A DNA stretch of 16,298 bases from Candidatus Nanohalarchaeota archaeon (lineage in GTDB: Archaea; EX4484-52; B79-G9): contig QMVA01000013.1 in NCBI GenBank assembly GCA_003660865.1, positions 1 through 16,298 of the forward strand. Direction: 5' to 3'. The notes below the pieces were generated by a model. It made no database searches. It was not told the DNA's origin and saw only the letters and a program-made list of their open reading frames with translations. The translations under genes and the position numbers were made by a program. Within the stretch, counting starts at the first letter, position 1; the number at the start of each line of letters is the position of its first letter. Positions 1-6,797 of the stretch are shown here, in pieces.

Positions 1-117
1 AATGTAGGAAATCGGTACGATTTGCGAAATTTTGAAAATTTGTACCAAATTTCCAATTTTCGAAATTCGAAATGGGTGAACATTTCGAAAATCCAGGAAA
101 TCTTCGATTTCCCCGGA
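1..117. repeat. Cluster of three palindromes at the left edge
   Basis: No gene is visible here. Three hairpin-forming palindromes lie in a row. The first pairs 7-12 with 49-54 and 14-18 with 42-46, with AAATTTT-G-AAAATTT inside. The second is a perfect 11-bp inverted repeat, ATTTTCGAAAT at 56-66 with its reverse complement at 82-92 and a 15-nt loop. The third is GGAAATC at 96-102 with GATTTCC at 106-112 and a 3-nt loop. The same short words (GGAAATC, TTCGAAA) recur among them. This could be a palindromic repeat cluster, the end of an element that continues to the left, or a termination region. No T-run follows, so an intrinsic terminator is not supported. Confidence 0.6.
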
Positions 118-180
118 TAGATTGACGTCTCTTGGTTTTGGGTAGAGTTTGTCCATTTAGTAACGACGTCAACTATAAAT
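118..180 (+). repeat. Hairpin repeat, copy A (8-bp stem, 35-nt loop)
   Basis: TTGACGTC at 122-129 pairs perfectly with GACGTCAA at 165-172. The 35-nt loop contains CTTGG, GGTAG and TTTGTCCA. The whole block aligns without gaps to 885-947. The two stem positions that differ between the copies (124 and 126) are matched by complementary differences at 170 and 168, so pairing is kept. The tail AACTATAAAT merges directly into the TATA box of the next gene. Either a structured RNA, a mobile hairpin or a long dyad operator would fit. Confidence 0.75.
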
Positions 181-181
181 A
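174..181 (+). promoter_or_regulatory. TATA box for the gene at 204
   Basis: TATAAATA is centred about 27 nt before the ATG at 204, the spacing expected for a leaderless archaeal transcript. It abuts the 3' arm of hairpin copy A, so the hairpin lies upstream of the expected start site and is not in this gene's own transcript. Confidence 0.5.
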
Positions 182-203
182 GAAGAAACAGCAGATATAA
201 TCT

Positions 204-713
204 ATGGAAAACCAGGTAAAGCTCTATAATCCGGGCGTGGAAGCATACCCTAAATCCGGCATATTTCTCAGCAATATCCTGATGATTCTCTGGATTGCTC
301 TTGGAACAATTGCCTGTTGGCTCATGCATCCGTTAATAGGATAGCTAGATTTTGCATTTGCGACAAAGAGAGTATTCATTGTACTAAGAAAAATGGTATG
401 CACAAATTGCTACTATTATGCCAAATGGTGCTCTACTGGCTGGGAAAAGCTCTCGTGCGCGTTTTTTAAGAAAGGAAAGATTGAAAACTTTAAGACAAGC
501 ACATGCATAAAAATCGCTCCGTTTACTTATGGCCTCTTGACTTTAGTCCCTATTACTCTTTTAATCATTTCACTGATTCAGCAATACAGCGCATTCAAAT
601 TTACAGTATTGGCGCTTTTCCTATCTGTTTCAGTCTACTCAGACGCAATAAGCAGAAAAAAAGCATGCGCATAGTGCAAGATGAACACAATCTGTCCCGG
701 GAGTGCAGCATGA
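204..713 (+). pseudogene. Small membrane protein gene with two in-frame TAG codons
   Basis: One frame runs from ATG 204 to TGA 711-713, broken only by TAG at 342-344 and TAG at 672-674. Part 1 (46 aa) has one hydrophobic helix (about residues 20-43). Part 2 contains CTNCYYYAKWC, a basic loop, and two further hydrophobic helices. After the second TAG come CKMNTIC and a short PGSAA end. The paired Cys motifs at both ends suggest a metal-binding multi-pass membrane protein of a small archaeal family that I recall only loosely. The stretch just after the first TAG carries charged residues in a region expected to be hydrophobic, which favours decay. Alternatives are amber readthrough or pyrrolysine insertion. 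The TAGs are one base from TGG/CAG and CAG/AAG. The stop overlaps the next start as ATGA. Confidence 0.6.
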
Positions 714-850
714 TGACAGAATATTCAACAAAAAAATACCCGACAATTGCAGCATGCGGCCTTGACTGCCCATATACTCAATTAATTGTTGCATTGACTA
801 CAGCAGCATTTCGCCTTGAGAATGTCTGGTGCATAAACATATATAGTTGA
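710..850 (+). pseudogene. N-terminal stub of a DUF3795-like protein
   Basis: The 46-residue frame begins MMTEYSTKKYPTIAACGLDC. The KYPTIxxCGLDC stretch is the N-terminus I know from DUF3795-type Cys-rich archaeal proteins, which normally continue GLCPxxY and several more Cys pairs over 100 or more residues. Here the similarity fades after CGLDCP, and the frame stops at 848-850, inside the inverted hairpin that follows. Its ATG overlaps the TGA of the preceding gene (ATGATGA at 710-716), as in a translationally coupled pair. A truncated, decayed second gene of that operon is the best reading. The function of the intact family is unknown to me. Confidence 0.5.
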
Positions 851-881
851 AGACATAACTATTTGGACAAATGTCTTCACC
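843..881 (-). repeat. Short inverted copy of the hairpin repeat
   Basis: GAAGACAT at 849-856 pairs perfectly with ATGTCTTC at 871-878 (9 bp with T848-A879). Read on the minus strand, the 14-nt loop carries TTTGTCCAAATAGTT at its start, and the 3' arm is followed by AACTATAT. Copy B has TTTGTCCATATAGTAA followed by the 3' arm and AACTATAAT. So this is a version lacking the CTTGG part, with a third, unrelated stem sequence, placed head to head with copy B, three or four bases away. Confidence 0.65.
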
Positions 882-884
882 ATA

Positions 885-948
885 TAGATTAAGGTCTCTT
901 GGTTTTTGGCTAAGTTTGTCCATATAGTAACGACCTTAACTATAATTA
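885..948 (+). repeat. Hairpin repeat, copy B (8-bp stem, 35-nt loop)
   Basis: TTAAGGTC at 889-896 pairs perfectly with GACCTTAA at 932-939. The loop is nearly the same as in copy A (CTTGG, then TTTGTCCA at 915-922). Relative to copy A, G124-C170 has become A891-T937 and C126-G168 has become G893-C935. The tail AACTATAATT again runs into a TATA-like stretch, here upstream of dapF. Confidence 0.75.
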
Positions 949-957
949 TATTATATA
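940..957 (+). promoter_or_regulatory. AT-rich TATA-like stretch upstream of dapF
   Basis: The segment CTATAATTATATTATATA lies about 110 nt before the dapF start and would give a leader of roughly 80-100 nt. It touches the 3' end of hairpin copy B. No better TATA-like sequence is visible before dapF. Confidence 0.4.
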
Positions 958-1051
958 CTAATGTAATAGGATAGAAAAACCTATGGCAATAAAATCATGA
1001 AATCTCTACAGTGTTATGGGATTTCAAGCTTTTATTGCTTGATACAATTTT

Positions 1052-1057
1052 GGGAGG
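1052..1057 (+). promoter_or_regulatory. Ribosome binding site that sets the dapF start
   Basis: GGGAGG lies 7 nt before the ATG at 1065. The open frame extends to 1011, but the extra 18 residues lie upstream of this site and do not match the DapF N-terminus. Confidence 0.75.
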
Positions 1058-1064
1058 CAATAAA

Positions 1065-1916
1065 ATGCAGATAAGATTCACAAAAATGCACGGTCTTGGA
1101 AACGACTACATCTTCATAAACTGCTTTGAAGAAATTCTTGATAATGTCAACCTGAAAGAGCTCGCAATCAGTATGAGCAAGCCCCACTACGGCATCGGCT
1201 CAGACGGCATAATCCTGATCCTACCCCCCAAATCAGAAGAAAACGACTTCAAATACCGTGTATTCAACTCAGACGGCTCAGAGGCAGAGATGTGCGGGAA
1301 CGGCATAAGATGCGCTGCAAAATATGTGTACGATCATAATCTTACAAAAAAGACAAAACTAAGATTCGAGACAAAGGCAGGCATAATAATACCAGAACTT
1401 ATCCTGAAAAAAGACAAAGTACTGGAAGTCCGCGTGGATATGGGCGAACCCATAATTGAGCGCGAAAAAATACCAATGAAAGGACCAACAGGCAGAGTAA
1501 TAAACGAAGACCTCAATGTAGATAATAAAACCCTGAAAATAACCAGCGTCTCAATGGGCAATCCCCACTGCATAATATTCACAAAAGACACACAATTCAA
1601 AGACTTCGAACAACTCGGAAAAACAATAGAAACACATAACTCCTTCCCCAACAAAACAAATGTAGAGTTCATACAGGTATTAAACAAAAAAGAGATCATA
1701 ATGCGCGTCTGGGAGCGCGCCGAAGGTGAAACTCTTGCATGCGGTACCGGCGCATGCGCATCTGCAGTGGCATGTGTCCTGAACAAAAAGACAGATAGAA
1801 CTGTAACAGTCCACCTGAAAGGCGGAGACCTGAAAATAGAATGGGACAAGGACACAAACCATGTTTTTATGACAGGTCCGGCAGTTGAGGTCTTTGACGG
1901 GATATGGAAACAATGA
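1065..1916 (+). CDS. dapF: Diaminopimelate epimerase (EC 5.1.1.7)
   Basis: Interconverts LL- and meso-diaminopimelate in lysine synthesis; cytosolic and cofactor-independent. The protein has 283 residues, the usual DapF length, and starts MQIRFTKMHGLGNDYIFINC, the standard N-terminal strand with the GNDY motif. The two catalytic cysteines are both present: Cys77 in MCGNGIRC and Cys226 in ACGTGACAS. GIGSDGIILI (about residues 43-52) and MGNPHCIIF (about 164-172) are further family blocks. The start is fixed by GGGAGG 7 nt upstream. It is followed after 90-100 nt by dapL, whose product makes its substrate. That gap holds its own TATA-like box, so the two may be transcribed separately. No defect is seen. 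Confidence 0.97.
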   Translation: MQIRFTKMHGLGNDYIFINCFEEILDNVNLKELAISMSKPHYGIGSDGIILILPPKSEENDFKYRVFNSDGSEAEMCGNGIRCAAKYVYDHNLTKKTKLRFETKAGIIIPELILKKDKVLEVRVDMGEPIIEREKIPMKGPTGRVINEDLNVDNKTLKITSVSMGNPHCIIFTKDTQFKDFEQLGKTIETHNSFPNKTNVEFIQVLNKKEIIMRVWERAEGETLACGTGACASAVACVLNKKTDRTVTVHLKGGDLKIEWDKDTNHVFMTGPAVEVFDGIWKQ

Positions 1917-1950
1917 GTTGGCTACGGCTCACCCACAACGTCAAACTCAT

Positions 1951-1967
1951 CTATAACTTTAAATAAC
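1951..1967 (+). promoter_or_regulatory. TATA-like box for dapL
   Basis: CTATAACTTTAAATAAC is centred about 55 nt before the ATG at 2016, giving a predicted leader of about 28 nt. GTGA at 2007-2010 can act as a GGTGA-type ribosome site 5 nt before that ATG. Confidence 0.45.
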
Positions 1968-2015
1968 TCAACCAACAATTTTACATATCAACATCACAAA
2001 AAGACAGTGAAACCC

Positions 2016-3191
2016 ATGAAAATCGAAACAAGCTCAACCCTAAACTCACTCAGCGCTTACGCATTCGACGAAGTCGATAAGATGCGCGACAATCTCACAG
2101 CCAAAGGCATTGACGTAATAGACTTTGGCGTGGGTGATCCAAGAGAGCCAACTCCCCAAATTGTAAGAGATGCAGTAAAAACAGCAGTAGACAAAAGAAA
2201 GACAGACGGCTACCCGAGAAACAACGGCACTCCTGAATTTCTGGAGGCAGTCAAAAGCTGGACAGAAAAAAGATTTTCAGTAACCCTTGACAAAAACACA
2301 GAAATTGCATCAAACATAGGCTCAAAAGAGGCAGTATTCAATCTGCCACTTGCGTTCCTTAACCCCGGTGATATAGCACTCATACCAAATCCAGGGTATC
2401 CTCCGTTCGAGCGCGGCACGATCTTTGCAAAGGGAAAACCAGTATATATGAACCTCACAGAAGAAAACAGCTTCTGCCCGGACCCCGAAGACATAAGCAC
2501 AGATACAGCAAAAAAAGCAAAAATCTTATGGTTCAACTACCCAAACAGCCCAACAGGAAAGATAGCATCAAAAGAATACATAAAAAAATGCATAGACTTC
2601 TGCCATGACAATAACATAATACTTGCATCAGACGAGGCATACTCAGAAATCTACTTTGAAAAAAAGCCGATTTGCCCTCTTGAAATATCAAAAGAAGGAG
2701 TGATATCAATAAACTCCCTATCAAAAAGAAGTAACATGACCGGCTATCGTGCAGGATGGCTTGCCGGCGACGAAAACATAATATCAGCATACAAGAAACT
2801 AAAGGCGAACATAGACTCAGGGACATGCACATTTATACAGGACGCGGCAACTGCCGCCCTGAAAGACGAAAAACACGTAGAATACATGCGAAAGAACTAT
2901 CAGATTAAGCGCGACATAATGCTTAAAGCATTCAAAGAACTAGACCTGAAAGACTGCACACCCGATGCCACATTCTACATCTGGCAGAAAACACCAGACA
3001 ACTATACATCACTCGAATTTATAAAAAAACTAATGTACGAAAAAACAGGCATCGTAGCAACCCCCGGCAACTTCATCGCAAACAACGTAGAGAACCTTAA
3101 CCCTGGTGAAGGATACGTAAGATTTGCACTCGTCCCGACAATCGAAAAGACAAAAGAGGCAGCAGAGCGCCTGAAGAACCTAGACCTCTGA
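2016..3191 (+). CDS. dapL: LL-diaminopimelate aminotransferase, PLP-dependent (DapL type)
   Basis: Converts tetrahydrodipicolinate directly to LL-diaminopimelate with glutamate, bypassing the acylated intermediates. The product is the substrate of DapF encoded next door. This is a fold-type I aminotransferase of about 391 residues. Visible blocks are the N-terminal VIDFGVGDPREPTPQ, YPRNNGTPEF, the cofactor-binding NYPNSPTGK (about 174-182), SDEAYSEIYF (about 205-214), the Schiff-base lysine in SINSLSKRSNMTGYRAGW (Lys237) and a C-terminal YVRFALVP with the carboxylate-binding Arg. A GTG 9 nt upstream (2007) is the alternative start; I prefer ATG 2016 because that GTG lies in a plausible ribosome site. 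Other class I/II aminotransferases look alike, but the pairing with dapF supports DapL. The stop lies 1 nt from the stop of the convergent next gene. Confidence 0.88.
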   Translation: MKIETSSTLNSLSAYAFDEVDKMRDNLTAKGIDVIDFGVGDPREPTPQIVRDAVKTAVDKRKTDGYPRNNGTPEFLEAVKSWTEKRFSVTLDKNTEIASNIGSKEAVFNLPLAFLNPGDIALIPNPGYPPFERGTIFAKGKPVYMNLTEENSFCPDPEDISTDTAKKAKILWFNYPNSPTGKIASKEYIKKCIDFCHDNNIILASDEAYSEIYFEKKPICPLEISKEGVISINSLSKRSNMTGYRAGWLAGDENIISAYKKLKANIDSGTCTFIQDAATAALKDEKHVEYMRKNYQIKRDIMLKAFKELDLKDCTPDATFYIWQKTPDNYTSLEFIKKLMYEKTGIVATPGNFIANNVENLNPGEGYVRFALVPTIEKTKEAAERLKNLDL

Positions 3192-3192
3192 T

Positions 3193-4575
3193 TTACTTCT
3201 CTTTCTTCATAATCCCGCGCGCAGCAATAATCCCTGTCGCAGCAGAAGCCACAATCCCCCGCGAAACCCCTGCCCCGTCGCCGGCAACAAAAAGATTAGA
3301 TAGATTTGTCTCCATATCATTCGTAACATCGAACTTCATAGAATAGAACTTGATCTCAGGCGCATAAAGAAGTGTCCCGTCCTCTGCAACGCCTGGCACA
3401 ACCTTATCCAGCTTCTCAAGTCCCTGTATGATATTCATAACAATCCTGTGCGGCAAAGCCATAGAAATATCCCCCGGCGTAACAGCTTTCAGCGTAGGAG
3501 TAACATAACTTTTGCCCAATCGCTCCCACGTTGACCTCTTGCCGCGCCTGAGATCGCGCAGTCTCTGGAGTATCGGCTTCCCCCCGCCAATCGTCGTTGC
3601 AAGCTTTGCAATCGAAATGCCATATTCAGTAGTATTCTCAACTGGCTCAGTCAACTTGATAGTAGTCAAAAACGCAAAATTCGTATTCTCGGACTTTTTG
3701 GACATCATAGAGTGGCCATTGACACCAACATAAGTCCCATAATCCTCTCGCGTAACAAACCCTGAAGGGCATGTACAAAAAGTCCTCACCTTATCATCAT
3801 ACTTATCAGAATAAACATGGAACTTAGGATCCCAGTTGATTTTAGTTGCTGGTTCCATCACATGATTTGCAACCTCTACTCTCACTCCCACATCAATCGG
3901 TGCATGGCTTGACTTAATATGAAGCCTCTCAGCCTGCTTCTCAAGCCACTCAGCCCCGCTCCTGCCCGCACCGACCATAAGATACTTTGAAGTATAAGTA
4001 CTGACACCGCTCTTATTCCTCACAGCAACACTGAAACAATCACCATTAGTAATATTCACAACCTCTGTATTCAAAAGAAAACTGACATTACCCTTTGATT
4101 CAATATTCTTCTTGATTTTCGTAATCAGAGCAGGCAGTTTATCAGACCCCACATGCCTCTGCTTCACAGGAATATATCGTATCCCGACCCGCGAGCACCT
4201 CGCAAGAAGATCTCCTGTGCCCTTGACACCGCTCAGTTGATTGTGCGCCCCGTACTTAACAAAAACACTATCAATATAATTGATGATCTCCATCGCAGTC
4301 TTATGCGACACAAATTCAGTCAGATCACCGCCAACCTTATAATCAAGATTGAGCTTGCCATCAGAAAGCCCGCCTGCTCCCCCGACTCCGGACATGATAT
4401 TGCATGGTTTGCACTTAAGACATCTTCCTACAGAATTAAGCGGACACGCACGATCCATTGCATCATGCCCCTTATCAATCACAAGAACTTTCATCTTCGA
4501 CTTTACAGCTAACTCTAGAGAACAAAAAAGACCCGCAGGCCCTGCCCCGACAATAATCACATCATAATGCTGCAT
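3193..4575 (-). CDS. FAD-dependent dehydrogenase, COG2509-like
   Basis: A flavoprotein of about 460 residues whose substrate is unknown. MQHYDVIIVGAGPAGLFCSL is the N-terminal dinucleotide-binding fold (GAGPAG 10-15), and GDGAGVSRGIVASAATG near the C-terminus is the second FAD contact. Between them, four cysteines (44, 52, 55, 58; CPLNSVGRCLKCKPC) precede GVGGAGGLSDGK (63-74), the block I associate with COG2509. The Cys group may bind a metal or Fe-S centre or act in redox; that is inference. The frame is open to 4677, but the extra 34 residues are not part of the fold and overlap the upstream gene. I therefore use ATG 4575, leaving 88 nt after the glycosidase gene on the same strand. It could be the last gene of that operon or have its own promoter. 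It converges on dapL. Confidence 0.88.
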   Translation of the reverse strand: MQHYDVIIVGAGPAGLFCSLELAVKSKMKVLVIDKGHDAMDRACPLNSVGRCLKCKPCNIMSGVGGAGGLSDGKLNLDYKVGGDLTEFVSHKTAMEIINYIDSVFVKYGAHNQLSGVKGTGDLLARCSRVGIRYIPVKQRHVGSDKLPALITKIKKNIESKGNVSFLLNTEVVNITNGDCFSVAVRNKSGVSTYTSKYLMVGAGRSGAEWLEKQAERLHIKSSHAPIDVGVRVEVANHVMEPATKINWDPKFHVYSDKYDDKVRTFCTCPSGFVTREDYGTYVGVNGHSMMSKKSENTNFAFLTTIKLTEPVENTTEYGISIAKLATTIGGGKPILQRLRDLRRGKRSTWERLGKSYVTPTLKAVTPGDISMALPHRIVMNIIQGLEKLDKVVPGVAEDGTLLYAPEIKFYSMKFDVTNDMETNLSNLFVAGDGAGVSRGIVASAATGIIAARGIMKKEK

Positions 4576-4663
4576 CAAAACAACCATAAACTTATAATCA
4601 AACAAGATTAAGTTCCAGAATAAATATACGACATCATCTATATAAATGTACTGACGGTAGATA

Positions 4664-5854
4664 TTATCCTGTTTCACTAAAATCGATACCTACTTCTCTC
4701 ATACTGCGCCCCGAAAGATAAAACCCGACATTCTTCGCACCTGCAGTTCTGGCTATCGCAAGTGCGTTACTAACTTCAGGCAACTCAATCATTCGGTCAG
4801 TAACCCAGTCTACAACCTGTACCTTGATAATCGTCTGCTTACCTGCTCTTTCACGCGCAAGCGCAGCTTTTGTAACATCACCCACCCACTCAGGCGGCTT
4901 CCCGGTAAGCACATGATACGCCATAATCACCATACAATCTGAATTCATGGAAAGCGCATCGTAATCCTGCCCGAAACTCGAAAGGCACCAGGGCTCATCC
5001 AGCGCGCATTCTGCATAGACATTAACCGCAACCTTTATCTCCGGATTAATTGCCTTGATCGCATCATTGACTTCTTTGACAATCAGACCCAATCTCTCAG
5101 ACTTCCACCTGTGAAACGCATCACCTTGGGCAACCTTCACAGTCAATACACGGTCCGTATACTTAAAATATTCATCTCTGGTAAACCCATCAAAAACCTC
5201 GTCACTACCCCAGTACAAGTCATCCTGTAGCAATATCCCGTCAATGTCATAATTTTGGGTAATCTCTGCAAATACATCAACGATATATGCGCGATGCTCA
5301 TCTGAACACGGGCTGATTCTCTTGTACCATCCAGTATTTGCAGTAATCTTTCCATTATCATTCCTTTTCAGTCTCATGCGGGGATATTTGTCATAAATCC
5401 ATGGCACATCAAGAGTAGTCATCCACGCGAACACAGAAAGCCCGTTTTCATGCGCAACAGAAACAAAATCACCAAGAATATCCTCCCTCACAGGCGCAAT
5501 ATCAGAATCCCAGTAGACACCAACAATATCCTCATCAGAAAAGACCTGCAAAGCAACAATATTGGCACCGCCTGCCACCAGATCCGAAACCACGGCATCT
5601 GCTCCTCTTTTGACAACTGTCTTTGCATCAACCTGCACAAAATAAACATTTTCAGTATTAAGATTAGCGCCGGATGCAGTATCTCCATTGTCTGGAATCT
5701 GCGCGGGCAAAGTATATTTTACACTTGTGCTTAATGAATCGCTCTTTATAGCGCCATCATCATGCGAACGTAGGATATGCATATCCCCGTACGCAAAAAC
5801 AAGTATGCACACAACCGCTGCAAGAACTAATCTAAAAATAAAACGCAGGCTCAT
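4664..5854 (-). CDS. PgaB C-terminal-like (GHL13) glycosidase, membrane-anchored
   Basis: 396 residues. Residues 5-22 form one hydrophobic segment, a signal anchor, placing the rest outside the cell. From about 68 the sequence reads as a TIM-barrel hydrolase: VYFVQVDAKTV, VFAWMTTLDVPW (about 141-152), RISPCSDEHRAYIVDVFAEI (about 179-198) and DIDGILLQDDLYWG (203-216). The GILxxDD motif matches the catalytic acidic pair of the C-terminal hydrolase domain of PgaB, which in bacteria cuts partly deacetylated poly-beta-1,6-N-acetylglucosamine. Its ATG overlaps the TGA of the deacetylase gene before it (ATGA), so the two are translationally coupled. PgaB itself joins deacetylase and hydrolase in one chain; here they are separate genes. 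The actual glycan in this organism is unknown. Confidence 0.78.
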   Translation of the reverse strand: MSLRFIFRLVLAAVVCILVFAYGDMHILRSHDDGAIKSDSLSTSVKYTLPAQIPDNGDTASGANLNTENVYFVQVDAKTVVKRGADAVVSDLVAGGANIVALQVFSDEDIVGVYWDSDIAPVREDILGDFVSVAHENGLSVFAWMTTLDVPWIYDKYPRMRLKRNDNGKITANTGWYKRISPCSDEHRAYIVDVFAEITQNYDIDGILLQDDLYWGSDEVFDGFTRDEYFKYTDRVLTVKVAQGDAFHRWKSERLGLIVKEVNDAIKAINPEIKVAVNVYAECALDEPWCLSSFGQDYDALSMNSDCMVIMAYHVLTGKPPEWVGDVTKAALARERAGKQTIIKVQVVDWVTDRMIELPEVSNALAIARTAGAKNVGFYLSGRSMREVGIDFSETG

Positions 5855-6795
5855 TGCAAATCATCTTTGGAAATATCCTTTAGGAGCATAATCTTTGCGC
5901 TTCCATCATGCTCTTTGGACCTGGCCCATTCAATAACATTGATGAGTTCCTGAACCTTTGTGGGATCCATATTCGCGGAATCGTCTTTAAGCATATGATG
6001 ATGAAACACAATCACGCAAACACCATACTTGTCAAACGCATGATTGCATGAGCTAATAATCTCTTTGTGGGTATTATAGCGCTTCTCATCCCAGTTATAA
6101 AAATATGTGGTACTGGGAAGATATAATAGACCGTCAACTTCCTTAAATGCGCGATTACCTTTAATGCCTGTCTGGCATGTGGACATAATATGCAGTGAGT
6201 CTGTGCTTTTCAATGCAATTCGCGTATTTTCATTATAGACACCATAGGGAGGAACAAATGTGACAGGTGTGATTCCGACAACATCTTCTATAATCCTGAT
6301 GCCGGAATATATTTTACTCATCGCACTATCTGGTGAGCCATTCAATTCTATGCTCTCAAATTCATTGAGACTGTGATCATAGCCATGCAGTGCAAATTCT
6401 ATTGATTCATCATCTTTGATGCTTTTCAGATAGTTGTATAAGACAGTATCATCATCCAATTTCCTGCCATCTATATTTGCAGGAACTATACCCAGTACAT
6501 GTGAAACATTCATTCTTCTGAATAAGTCAGTAATATAAATCGCACTATTAACAGACCAGTCCGGTCCGATATCATCATCTCTAAACACAATGATCTTTTG
6601 TTTTTCATTGTGTACAAAGTGTGGCCTGCCAATGAAAAAGCTTGGGATTCTCAAATTATCATCAATATCCAATGATTTTGTATCTTTTGTCATATTCGCT
6701 TCAGTTATATGAAAGTACTCTAAAGTACTATCATCACGCGCAAAAAAGCATACCATAACTGCTAAAACTAGCACGGCAAGTGTTACCCTATTCAT
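5851..6795 (-). CDS. Polysaccharide deacetylase-like protein, membrane-anchored
   Basis: 314 residues. Residues 4-18 form a hydrophobic N-terminal anchor or signal sequence, then a linker of about 45 residues. The single catalytic domain (about 66-312) has the pattern of NodB/CE4-like deacetylases, DUF2334-type variants: RDDDIG (72-77) with the metal and base aspartates, HGYDHSLNEF (137-146) with the His metal ligands, VPPYGVY (181-187) and VFHHHML (263-269). The likely job is N- or O-deacetylation of an extracellular sugar polymer. It is a close relative of the second deacetylase domain of the preceding gene: both end in very similar NMDP-TKV/AKV and GSAKI-LLKDI blocks, so a recent duplication is likely. 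It starts 2 nt after the stop of that gene and overlaps the next by 4 nt. Confidence 0.82.
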   Translation of the reverse strand: MNRVTLAVLVLAVMVCFFARDDSTLEYFHITEANMTKDTKSLDIDDNLRIPSFFIGRPHFVHNEKQKIIVFRDDDIGPDWSVNSAIYITDLFRRMNVSHVLGIVPANIDGRKLDDDTVLYNYLKSIKDDESIEFALHGYDHSLNEFESIELNGSPDSAMSKIYSGIRIIEDVVGITPVTFVPPYGVYNENTRIALKSTDSLHIMSTCQTGIKGNRAFKEVDGLLYLPSTTYFYNWDEKRYNTHKEIISSCNHAFDKYGVCVIVFHHHMLKDDSANMDPTKVQELINVIEWARSKEHDGSAKIMLLKDISKDDLQ

Positions 6796-6797
6796 TA

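Noticed and set aside
1334..1855. 173-codon minus-strand open frame
   Set aside because: It is antisense to dapF, which has intact catalytic motifs; the frame shows only Ser/Phe-rich shadow composition.
4576..4677. 34-residue N-terminal extension of the flavoprotein
   Set aside because: It overlaps the end of the glycosidase gene, does not belong to the dinucleotide-binding fold and has no ribosome site at its ATG.
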